A stretch of 30,502 nucleotides of DNA from positions 1 through 30,502 of the forward strand of contig JBIIYJ010000025.1 of NCBI GenBank assembly GCA_044346855.1, in the 5' to 3' direction. The notes beneath the pieces were generated by a model, which saw only the letters and a list, made by a program, of their open reading frames with translations, made no database searches and was not told where the DNA came from. Shown here in pieces: positions 8,090-15,220 of the stretch (position 1 is the stretch's first letter; each line of letters opens with the position of its first letter). The position numbers and the translations under genes were made by a program. The DNA is from CAIKKV01 sp044346855. GTDB lineage: Bacteria; Verrucomicrobiota; Kiritimatiellia; CAIKKV01.

Positions 8090-9378
8090 GGGCGGCCCAG
8101 CACGGCTTCATAGACCCGCACCATGTTGACGGCCATGCGGTCCAGAGTGAACTTTTCCAGGTAGGCTTGGCGGGCGCGACGCCCCATTTCGCGCGTCCGG
8201 TCGGGATCGCCCAGCGCGTCTTTCAGCGCCGCCGTCAGCGCGGCCGGCCCGGTCGGCTCGTACAGGATGCCGCGGCCGCCTTCCATCAATTCGGGAAAAG
8301 CGCCCTCCCGGGGCTCCACCGCCGGCACGCCCGAGGCCATGGCCTCGACGACGAACAGGCCGTAGGCCTCGCCGCCCGGCACCGGCACGCACAACACGGA
8401 CAGCGACTCCAGGAAAGCCAGCCGGCTCGCCCGGTCGAAGGCCGGAGTGAACTCCACATCGCCCGCCACGCCGGCCGACTCCAGTTGCCGGCGCAACCGG
8501 GCCACGAACCGGTGGTCGTCGCCGACCTGGCCGCCGATCGCGCGCAGCTTGAGCCGCGCATACCGCGGATCGCGCTTCAGCTCGATGAAGGCCGCGACCA
8601 GCAGGTCCAGTCCCTGTGATTGCGCGAGGCGCGACAGGAATCCGATGACAGGCGGATCAAACGACAGGGAAGCCGGCCGGTAGCCCTCCGGGTCCACGCC
8701 CGGATGGACGATGTGGAACTTCGACGCCGGCTGATGCAGGCGACGGGCCATCGCGTCGCCAAACCAGCGGCTGACCGCCACAAAGGCGTCCACTTCCGGG
8801 GCCCGTTCCTCGATGGCCGCCCAGCAGGCGCGGGAGGACGAGGGGTCCATGGCGTCCAGCCACGTGTCCTCATCCTGCAGGGTGCAGACGACCGGCGCCT
8901 TCAATTCCTGGCGGATTCGCCGCGCCAGGCCTATCAGCAGCGCGTTGGACAGGTGCACCACGTCCGGCCGCACGCCCTCGCCCAGCCACTCGGCCAGGCG
9001 GTTGAGCTCCTTGACCTGGCGGCCCTCCTCGCCGCGCAGCATCGAGAGGGTCGTCTCCCCCAGGTCCTGCGGCCGGGTGGAGCCGGCCTGCTTCGCGGCC
9101 AGGCGCAGCAGCCAGGGGGAATCGATCCAGCGGTCCAGCCAGCGCGGCGTGTGCCGGAAAAGCTTCACGTTCTGCTGCAGGTAGACGTTGATGCCACCGA
9201 AGAAAACGGGAACATCCCCGGCCAGCCCCGCGGCGTCGGCGAACAGCGGCAGGTAGAGGGGGACGAAGGTAACGGTGTGACCCATCGTGCGGAGCTTCCG
9301 CACCAGCTCGGTGTCGCGCAGGCAGTTTTCGCAGTAGAACTCGCCCCCGGACCCCGGCACGATGTGAAGAATGTTCAT
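8086..9378 (-). CDS. Glycosyltransferase, GT-B fold (GT4 family-like)
   Basis: The 430-residue product begins MNILHIVPGSGGEFYCENC, the nucleotide-sugar-transferase N-domain with a glycine loop. It carries the GT4-type acceptor/donor segments FVAVSRWFGDAMA, HPGVDPEGYRP, PVIGFLSRLAQSQGLDLLVAAF, and the EX7E-like element GEAYGLFVVEAMASGVPAVEPREGAFPELM near residues 340-370. I moved the start to ATG 9378 because the domain begins there and GAGG lies 6-9 bases before it; it sits eight bases after the stop of the polyprenyl synthase gene. The donor and acceptor cannot be read from the sequence. Placed between a polyprenyl synthase and an exporter, a lipid-linked acceptor is a reasonable guess. Confidence 0.88.
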   Translation of the reverse strand: MNILHIVPGSGGEFYCENCLRDTELVRKLRTMGHTVTFVPLYLPLFADAAGLAGDVPVFFGGINVYLQQNVKLFRHTPRWLDRWIDSPWLLRLAAKQAGSTRPQDLGETTLSMLRGEEGRQVKELNRLAEWLGEGVRPDVVHLSNALLIGLARRIRQELKAPVVCTLQDEDTWLDAMDPSSSRACWAAIEERAPEVDAFVAVSRWFGDAMARRLHQPASKFHIVHPGVDPEGYRPASLSFDPPVIGFLSRLAQSQGLDLLVAAFIELKRDPRYARLKLRAIGGQVGDDHRFVARLRRQLESAGVAGDVEFTPAFDRASRLAFLESLSVLCVPVPGGEAYGLFVVEAMASGVPAVEPREGAFPELMEGGRGILYEPTGPAALTAALKDALGDPDRTREMGRRARQAYLEKFTLDRMAVNMVRVYEAVLGRP

Positions 9379-9385
9379 GGCTACC

Positions 9386-10966
9386 TCATGGGGCGGGGTC
9401 GACAATCTTCGACACGACACGGTAAAGCAGGCTCTTGAGCGCGGCCTGCCTCAGGGGGGCGAGGGCGCGCAGCGCGCGATCCGCATACTCCTTGAGAAGG
9501 AGTCGGGCCCGCTGCTCCACACGCGGGTCCCGGATGCATTCCGCGGGGATGTCTGCGATCGCCGCGCCGGCTTCGACCGGGAACGTTTCGCGCGCCAGGG
9601 CTGCCAGGAGGGAGGCCTGGCCAGCCGCGCCCCGGACCGGAGGCGCCGCAAGGTCGGCCAGGTCGTCACGGATCTGGTAGGCGATCCCCAGCGCCTCGCT
9701 GTAGGCCGTCAGGACGGCGCACGTCTCGGCGTCGGCGTCGGCGCAGATCGCCCCGAGCTGCAGGGCGATGTCGTACGCCGGCGCCGTCTTGCGCTGGAAG
9801 ATTCCGAGGACGACCGGAACGGTCAGCCGTTCGGGCGAGGCGCGCAGCAGCAGCTCCTCCCCCTGCCCGATGCACAGCGTGCGATGGCCGGCCGAGGCGG
9901 CGGCCAGCATCCGGGCCATCTGGGCCGGGGAAGCGCCGGATTGCGCCAGCATCCGGTAGCCTTCACCGACCAGCAAATCGCCGGCATTGATCGCGACCGC
10001 CGCGCCGTGCTGGCGGTGGAACGTCGGAGTTCCGTAGCGGATGTCGTCGTCGTCCTCGAGGTCGTCGTGAATCAAGGACGCCTTGTGGAAGCACTCCACG
10101 GCCACCGCCACCTTGCGCACCCGGTCCGGAATGGCGTCCGCCGACCCGGCCAGGGCCTGGAACGCGCCCGCCGTCAGCGTGGGGCGCCAGCGCTTGCCGT
10201 CGCGGGCCAGCCAGTCCAGGGCGATCGCCTCGGTCGCGGTGCCCGCCCCTCCCAGCAGGCCGGCCAGGACGCCCGGCTCGAACCACCCTCGAACCTCGCG
10301 CCGCAGCCCCTGCAGATTGAGGCGCCGGGCCGCGGGGTGGTCGGGCCCCCGGAGGCGCAGCGTCTCGCGGAGCCAGTCGAGATCCACCCGCGTATCCACG
10401 CATCCATTCCCGAAAAGAGGGACAGCCAGGCCCGGAACCGCGTTCGCGTTGAGGGGATGGAAAAACTTCTCCAGCGCGTCCATGCAGCTCACGCCGATCA
10501 CGGCGTCGGCTTCCCCGCGGGTCACGAGTTCGGAAACGGCGGTCGTCCCCTCGGCCACCAGGACCACGTAGCCCAGCTCTTCGGCCTCCTGCTGGATCGT
10601 GTCGATGGAGCAGCGCCCGCACCCCTCGCACAGCAGGCCCAGGGAATCGAACGTGGCGGCGCAGGCGGTGCTGGAGCGGAGGCACTGCGGCAGCAGCAGG
10701 ATGCGGCGGCTGTAGGGGGTGGCCGCCACCGTCTCGCGCCAGACCCCGTTTCCCACCAGAAGGATCACGAACCCGCGGTAGGAAGGGTCAAGGTCCAGGT
10801 CGCGCATCACCCGGTCCGCGCAGGCCTCGATATCAACCAGCGCCAGGGGAGGCGCAAGCTGGCCCGGGAAACCGTGGGACTCCAGGGCGCGGCAAATCCT
10901 GTCCCGCGTCGCCTTGTCGGCGGGAACGGCCAGATCCTGTCGTTGCGTCGCCTTGGGTGTTTCCAT
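9386..10966 (-). CDS. DUF116 - polyprenyl synthase fusion protein
   Basis: The 526-residue product joins two domains. Residues about 60-200 match DUF116: LPQCLRS at 92-98, then C113, C116 and C119 in CEGCGRC, VAEGTTAV, AVIGVSCMDALEK and GNGCVDT. These cysteines look able to bind an iron-sulfur cluster or metal. Residues about 235-526 are a trans-isoprenyl diphosphate synthase: GKRWRP (257-262), first aspartate-rich motif DDLEDDDD (301-308), GDLLVGEGY, and second aspartate-rich motif DDLAD (434-438). Both catalytic motifs are intact, so chain elongation of allylic diphosphates with isopentenyl diphosphate is likely. It is the first gene of the five-gene operon. The fused DUF116 domain suggests redox or cluster-dependent control, which is inference. 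Product chain length cannot be judged. Confidence 0.9.
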   Translation of the reverse strand: METPKATQRQDLAVPADKATRDRICRALESHGFPGQLAPPLALVDIEACADRVMRDLDLDPSYRGFVILLVGNGVWRETVAATPYSRRILLLPQCLRSSTACAATFDSLGLLCEGCGRCSIDTIQQEAEELGYVVLVAEGTTAVSELVTRGEADAVIGVSCMDALEKFFHPLNANAVPGLAVPLFGNGCVDTRVDLDWLRETLRLRGPDHPAARRLNLQGLRREVRGWFEPGVLAGLLGGAGTATEAIALDWLARDGKRWRPTLTAGAFQALAGSADAIPDRVRKVAVAVECFHKASLIHDDLEDDDDIRYGTPTFHRQHGAAVAINAGDLLVGEGYRMLAQSGASPAQMARMLAAASAGHRTLCIGQGEELLLRASPERLTVPVVLGIFQRKTAPAYDIALQLGAICADADAETCAVLTAYSEALGIAYQIRDDLADLAAPPVRGAAGQASLLAALARETFPVEAGAAIADIPAECIRDPRVEQRARLLLKEYADRALRALAPLRQAALKSLLYRVVSKIVDPAP

Positions 10967-11032
10967 GGGTTGTATTGTCTCACAGAAGGGGTGTCTTGTC
11001 TAGAAAGCGACGTCCCATTTCCAAGGCAGATA

Positions 11033-11332
11033 CTATCTAATTCGTTCCTGCCACCGTTTTGGATTTCGCCTGGTGTGGAAGACTGAGAGGATGACCACAC
11101 GCTCGTCATCCTCCACATAGAATACTTCATACGGAAAGCGACGTGTGAGAGCGCGCCGAACGGTTCGATGAACATGCGGAAAGTGCTGTGGGGTCCGCAG
11201 AATCAAGTTGAAGACGGCATCGACGCAAAACAAATATTCGGACCCGAGACCGGAAACGCGATTCTCATACCAGGCAAAGGCTTCGGCCATCTCCGCTTCC
11301 GCTTCGGGTCGGACGATGAGCCGACGGCTCAT
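11033..11332 (-). CDS. RelE/ParE-superfamily toxin
   Basis: The 99-residue product begins MSRRLIVRPEAEAEMAEAFAWYE and contains the RelE/ParE pattern: an early acidic/aromatic helix, FPHVHRTVRRALTRRFPYEVFYVEDDERVVILSVFHTRRNPKRW. The FPYEVFY and VFHTRRNP strands are typical of ParE-like toxins that act on gyrase or of RelE-like mRNA interferases; the sequence alone does not decide between them. ATG 11332 overlaps the antitoxin stop codon as ATGA, so the shorter start is preferred over the upstream frame. Lower GC than its neighbours fits a mobile module. Confidence 0.88.
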   Translation of the reverse strand: MSRRLIVRPEAEAEMAEAFAWYENRVSGLGSEYLFCVDAVFNLILRTPQHFPHVHRTVRRALTRRFPYEVFYVEDDERVVILSVFHTRRNPKRWQERIR

Positions 11333-11550
11333 CGGCGACTCCTGATACGGTCTCGCACCATTCCCCACGGGGATCCCTCGTCGGGGTTCCGGTGGTACGC
11401 GTCCAGACGGCGATCAAGTTCGGCTTTCTGCTCGTCACTCAGGTTGACTGCCTCTGGCACCTCTGCGATCGTGTCCCAGATATCCTCGACCAGCTGGATA
11501 CGCTCGGAAACACTCAGACTTAATACGTCTGCTTTTACGAATATGCTCAT
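11329..11550 (-). CDS. Antitoxin of the addiction-module family paired with the ParE-like toxin
   Basis: The 73-residue product (MSIFVKADVLSLSVSERIQ, then LVEDIWDTIAEVPEAVNLSDEQKAELDRRLDAYHRNPDEG) is the short helical antitoxin type with the signature ERIQLVEDIWDTI and LSDEQKAELDRRL, found together with ParE-like toxins. It precedes the toxin gene in the same operon and overlaps it by four bases. A strong promoter lies immediately upstream, with its -10 box so close that transcription would start at or next to the ATG. There is no Shine-Dalgarno sequence between them. Confidence 0.88.
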   Translation of the reverse strand: MSIFVKADVLSLSVSERIQLVEDIWDTIAEVPEAVNLSDEQKAELDRRLDAYHRNPDEGSPWGMVRDRIRSRR

Positions 11551-11557
11551 ACTTTTT

Positions 11558-11598
11558 ATTTTACCACTTCTACTTCCGGGGTTTCAATCATATTGATT
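11558..11598 (-). promoter_or_regulatory. Promoter and possible operator of the toxin-antitoxin pair
   Basis: On the minus strand TTGAAA (11587-11582) is 18 bases from TAAAAT (11563-11558), a good sigma70-like promoter. A 13-bp inverted repeat AATCA-TAT-TGATT at 11586-11598 touches the -35 box and could be an autoregulatory operator, since antitoxins commonly repress their own promoters. That role is inference. Confidence 0.55.
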
Positions 11599-11641
11599 CG
11601 AACGTGTTGATGGGGTTGACCGAGCTTCAAGGACCCCCTGC

Positions 11642-12835
11642 TCAACCATAGGCCCCGAAGCCGAAGAACCAGTGCTTCTTGGCAAAGCGGTAGGCGGCGC
11701 TCTTCTCCGGGATTTCCCTGCCCGGCACGTGATGGCTCACGTGCGGCAGCATGGCCGCCAGTTCACTCAAGCCGGCGCTTCTGCCGCTCGTGTCGCGGGC
11801 GCCCTCCCGGAGCAGGAACTCGCGCAGCAGGTCCGGGCGCTCCATGATCACGCAACCGGTGGTCGTGCCGGCGGCAAACGTCCGGAAGGCCTTCAGGAAG
11901 CCGGAGCTTCCGAACACCTCGGCCAGCGGGCGTCCGTCGCGGATGCTGTCCACCGCGAACTGCAGCGGCGGACAGGGTTCGATATCGCCGCCCGGGCCGA
12001 TGTGGTGGGCCATGCCGACAGCGGCGGGGCAGAGGGCCTTGCCCGCGTGGTCCCAATAGGAGTCCACGACCACCAGCGGCGCCCGGAGCCGGACGTCCAC
12101 GATGAATCGGCGCAACTCGACGACCTGGTCCGGCGTCAGCGCCAGCTCCGGCGAGGGCCGGGGGCCGACCGGGCGGTAGATGTAATACCAGAGATAATGA
12201 ACGCCCCGCCCCGCCAGCTCCCGGACGAACGACTCGTTCGCCAGATCCTGAATGTTGGAGCGGCAGACGCTGGTGGCAGCGCCGATGACCAGCCTGTTCC
12301 GGCGACAGCTCTCCACGCCGGCCAGGGTGCGGGCGTACACGTCGCGCCCGCCGCGGCGTTCATCGCTGACGTCCGCCAGACCCTCGATGCTGATCAGCGG
12401 GCTGACGTTCCCCAGCCGGCGCATCTCCCCGGCAACCGCGTCCGTGATCAGGGTCCCGTTGGTGAACAGGAGGAAATAGGCGTCGGGATGTTTCTCGAAA
12501 ACCTGGAAGAGGCCGCGGTGCAGCAGCGGCTCACCGCCCAGGATGCCGAAGAAGAAGGAGCCCTTCGCCTTGCACTGAGAGATCAGGGAGTCCAACTCCG
12601 CCGCGTCGAGCTCCCGGCGGGGCGTGCACGGGGTCACCCAGCAGCCCTGGCAGGACAGGTTGCACTGGTCGGTGACGGAGATGAACAGGAAGGCCGGGAA
12701 AAATTCCCCGTGGCGGAGCCGCCGCTTGAAGCGCTCGACCGACCGCATCCCCTTCCAGCCGAAGTTCCACATGAACTTGCGGAGCGCCCGCGGATCGGGC
12801 TCAGTCAGCATGCGTTGCATCAATTTAAGGGACAT
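11642..12835 (-). CDS. Radical SAM enzyme, last gene of the redox operon
   Basis: The 397-residue product has the canonical cluster motif CNLSCQGC (C58, C62, C65), GGEP at 100-103, TNGTLI, and the SIEG segment of the radical SAM barrel. A C-terminal stretch GPGGDIEPCPPLQFAVDSIRDG resembles the start of a SPASM/twitch region, but only scattered cysteines follow (for example in TTGCVIME), so a full second cluster is not evident. The substrate is unknown. It starts about 30 bases after the dicluster-ferredoxin gene, so it probably belongs to the same transcript. Candidate roles are maturation of an operon protein (cofactor or peptide modification) or a small-molecule reaction fed electrons by the neighbouring ferredoxins; neither is shown. 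Confidence 0.88.
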   Translation of the reverse strand: MSLKLMQRMLTEPDPRALRKFMWNFGWKGMRSVERFKRRLRHGEFFPAFLFISVTDQCNLSCQGCWVTPCTPRRELDAAELDSLISQCKAKGSFFFGILGGEPLLHRGLFQVFEKHPDAYFLLFTNGTLITDAVAGEMRRLGNVSPLISIEGLADVSDERRGGRDVYARTLAGVESCRRNRLVIGAATSVCRSNIQDLANESFVRELAGRGVHYLWYYIYRPVGPRPSPELALTPDQVVELRRFIVDVRLRAPLVVVDSYWDHAGKALCPAAVGMAHHIGPGGDIEPCPPLQFAVDSIRDGRPLAEVFGSSGFLKAFRTFAAGTTTGCVIMERPDLLREFLLREGARDTSGRSAGLSELAAMLPHVSHHVPGREIPEKSAAYRFAKKHWFFGFGAYG

Positions 12836-12852
12836 GACTCGATCCGTTTCCA

Positions 12853-12864
12853 GGTTCGGGGTTC
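12853..12864. repeat. Copy of a GGTTCGGGGTTC short repeat
   Basis: The 12-base string lies in the short gap between the radical SAM and dicluster-ferredoxin genes. The same string occurs twice in tandem at 25785-25814, again between genes. Confidence 0.5.
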
Positions 12865-12866
12865 GA

Positions 12867-13613
12867 TCAGGGGGCTTCGCGCTCCGGTTCCGCCGGCGGC
12901 GCGGCCGGCCGCTTCAAACGGCGGCGGGCGGACTCCTCCCGGCGTCGTGCCAGGGCGGCATGGACGTCGGCCCCGAGGATTTCGCCGGCGTTGATCCGAG
13001 CCCGCGCCTTGATGGCGGCCTCGTCGGTGATCGCGTCGCCGTTGAGCGGGGATTCCGCTTCGGGCAGTTTCGGGAACATGATGGCCACGTCGGGACAGAT
13101 CCGCGAACAGGCGGGGCAGTTGTTCTTGCACTGGCGGGGATTGGCCACCACGACCTTTCCGTCCGGCGCCAGGGCATAGACCCCGAAGAGACAGAAGCTC
13201 AGACATTGCCGGCACTGACGGCACCGGTCGTAATCGATGACCGGGAACCAGGGCGGCCAGGCGTCAGCCAGCGCGCTGCCGCCTGCCATCGGCGCTTCGG
13301 CCCCGCCGGCCGGGGCGGCGGAGAACTCCGGGGCGGTCTCCCGCCGCAGATCGACGAAGCGCACCCGGGCCTCGTCCAGGGAAGACCCGGCCCACCGGAA
13401 AAGCCAGCGCACCGCCCGGGGATGGCAGGCCGCCACGGTCAACTGCCCGTCGGCCGCCCAGGCCGCGAGTCGCGGATCGCGATTCGCCGCGCAGGCGCAC
13501 AAGTCGTCCACCGTCACGACATCGGGCCGTCCGGCCAACGCCTTTGAAACGACCGCACCAACCGCCTCCGGAATGACGGAGGCATTCGCGCACCGGCAAT
13601 GCAGAATGCTCAT
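12867..13613 (-). CDS. HdrA-N-terminus-like dicluster ferredoxin protein
   Basis: The 248-residue product has two parts. Residues 1-92 (MSILHCRCANASVIP, DDLCACA at 37-42, VAACHPRAVRWLF at 60-72) resemble the N-terminal domain of heterodisulfide reductase subunit A, which has the same order of a CxC start, an early cysteine and an AACSPR-like strand. Residues 128-180 are a dicluster ferredoxin: C131, C134, C137, C141 and C162, C166, C169, C173, with ANPRQCKNNCPACSRICP as the second site. The C-terminus is arginine- and alanine-rich. ATG 13613 overlaps the stop of the flavoprotein gene as ATGA, so the longer upstream frame was rejected. It probably accepts or relays electrons from the flavoprotein and NuoEF-like subunit; the HdrA link is a resemblance, not a proof. 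Confidence 0.85.
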   Translation of the reverse strand: MSILHCRCANASVIPEAVGAVVSKALAGRPDVVTVDDLCACAANRDPRLAAWAADGQLTVAACHPRAVRWLFRWAGSSLDEARVRFVDLRRETAPEFSAAPAGGAEAPMAGGSALADAWPPWFPVIDYDRCRQCRQCLSFCLFGVYALAPDGKVVVANPRQCKNNCPACSRICPDVAIMFPKLPEAESPLNGDAITDEAAIKARARINAGEILGADVHAALARRREESARRRLKRPAAPPAEPEREAP

Positions 13614-15220
13614 GACTCGGCCCCGTCCTTTTCCTTTACGCGGCTCGACCATTGGCCGTATTCAACCCCGTCCCAGGCCAGCGCGCCGGTGGGGCACGCG
13701 GCGATGGCCTCGCTCGCCAGGCCCGCCAAGGCCGTGGCCACCGTCTCGCCGAACGGGGGACTCACGCGCATCTGGAAGCCGCGGCGGACAAAGTCCAAAC
13801 CCGGCGCCTCGGGATGCCGCCGCGAAAGGCGAACGCACAGGCCGCACTTGATGCATTTGCCGGGCTCGAAGACGACGACGCCCGCCTCCCGCTCCACCTC
13901 GACCGCCTGACGGTCGCCACCCGAATAGCGCCGCGCGTCCGCGCCCAGGCACTCCACCGCGTCCCGCAGCCGGCACGCCTCGGCTTTCCGGCAGTCGCAG
14001 TGCAGGCAGCGGGCAGCCTCGGCAACGGCTTCCGCCGCCGAAAAACCGCCTTCAAAACCCGCGGCCGGTTCGAGGCGGCCGGCGGCCGAGGCCTGGCCCA
14101 GCAAGCCCTGCAACTCCCCGTCCGTCACCTTACCAACGACGCAATTGAACCGTTTCGGCGCGGCGCCCGGTTGTCCCTTTTTCAGGAATTCATCGCACGC
14201 CCGGGCGGCCGCCTTGCCGGAGGCGCAGGCGCGCACCGCCATCTGAAGCGGGCGCAGCGCGCCGCCGCAGGCGAAAACGCCGGGTACGGGAGTCGCCAGC
14301 GTATGCTCGTCAGCCTGCACCCCCCGGGGCGAGGCCGGCACGCCCAGGGCCGAGGCTTGCGCCGCATCCGCCGTGCCGACCGCCAGGATCACGGCGTCAT
14401 GAGCGGCACGCAGATCGGCCAGCGCCAGGTCGCGCCCGATTTTCACGCCCGTGTGGAAGACCACGCCGAGCCGGCGGATCGCCTCGACCTCGCGGTCCAG
14501 GACGTCGCGGGGAAGGCGGTCCTCCGGCACGCCGCGCCGGAGCTCTCCGCCGGGCGCGGCCTGGTCGTCATACACCGCGCAGGCGTGACCGAGAAGGCGC
14601 AGATAATAGGCAGCAGCCAGGCCGGCGGGTCCCGCCCCCACGATGGCCACGCGACGACCGCTCTCCGCCGGCGCGGGCCCGGCGGCGGCTTCGGCGCCCT
14701 GATCCGCGGCAAACCGCTTCAGGAGGCAGATGGAAACCGGCCGATCCAGCCTGGCGCGGCGACACACCTTCTCGCAGGGCGCCGGGCAGATGCGACCCAG
14801 CACGGCGGGAAGGGCGATATCGCGCCGCACCGTGACCAGCGCCTCGTCCGTCAGCCCGGCCGCGATCTGACGCAGCATCCGCGGGATATCCAACCCGGCC
14901 GGGCAGCCGCGGCGGCAGGGGCCCTCGCAATCGCCCACATGCTCGCCCATCAGCAACTCCACCGCGGCGCGCCGCGCGGCGAGGACGGCGGGCGTGTCCG
15001 TCCTGACGACCAGCCCCGGCCGGGCCGGATAGGCGCATGCGGGTACCAATCGGGCAGCGTGGTCGATTTCCACCACGCAGACCATGCAGGAGGTGCCAGG
15101 CGGAAGATTGTCCGCGTGGCAAAGCGTCGGAATGGGGATTCCCAGCAGCCGCGCGGCGTCGAGAATGGTCGCGCCCGCGGGCACCGTGACCGGGCGGCCG
15201 TCCAGTGTCAGTGTGTTCAC
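13610..15220 (-). CDS. NfnL/GltD-like flavoprotein with NuoG-like [2Fe-2S] domain
   Basis: The 536-residue product starts at GTG 15220, overlapping the upstream stop as GTGA; about 98 codons of open frame further upstream are out-of-frame shadow. Domains in order: a [2Fe-2S] domain with C34, C45, C48, C62; the GltD/NfnL cluster region with C98, C102, C106 and C145, C149, C153; an FAD-binding GxGxxG (VAIVGAGPAG, 191-200) with a PGGELRRGVPEDRLP loop; then DAVILAVGTAD followed only about 30 residues later by PGVFACGG, so the NAD(P)H-binding insert of about 150 residues expected in GltD/NfnL is absent. A CLHCDC motif (405-410) and a ferredoxin-like end follow, with C456, C459, C462 and C509. FAD-mediated electron transfer or bifurcation in complex with the NuoEF-like subunit is the likely role. 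Confidence 0.88.
   Translation of the reverse strand: MNTLTLDGRPVTVPAGATILDAARLLGIPIPTLCHADNLPPGTSCMVCVVEIDHAARLVPACAYPARPGLVVRTDTPAVLAARRAAVELLMGEHVGDCEGPCRRGCPAGLDIPRMLRQIAAGLTDEALVTVRRDIALPAVLGRICPAPCEKVCRRARLDRPVSICLLKRFAADQGAEAAAGPAPAESGRRVAIVGAGPAGLAAAYYLRLLGHACAVYDDQAAPGGELRRGVPEDRLPRDVLDREVEAIRRLGVVFHTGVKIGRDLALADLRAAHDAVILAVGTADAAQASALGVPASPRGVQADEHTLATPVPGVFACGGALRPLQMAVRACASGKAAARACDEFLKKGQPGAAPKRFNCVVGKVTDGELQGLLGQASAAGRLEPAAGFEGGFSAAEAVAEAARCLHCDCRKAEACRLRDAVECLGADARRYSGGDRQAVEVEREAGVVVFEPGKCIKCGLCVRLSRRHPEAPGLDFVRRGFQMRVSPPFGETVATALAGLASEAIAACPTGALAWDGVEYGQWSSRVKEKDGAES

Noticed and set aside
9371..11086. 571-codon open frame on the plus strand across the polyprenyl synthase gene
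   Set aside because: Antisense to a gene with intact catalytic motifs and crossing into the intergenic region; no domain seen.
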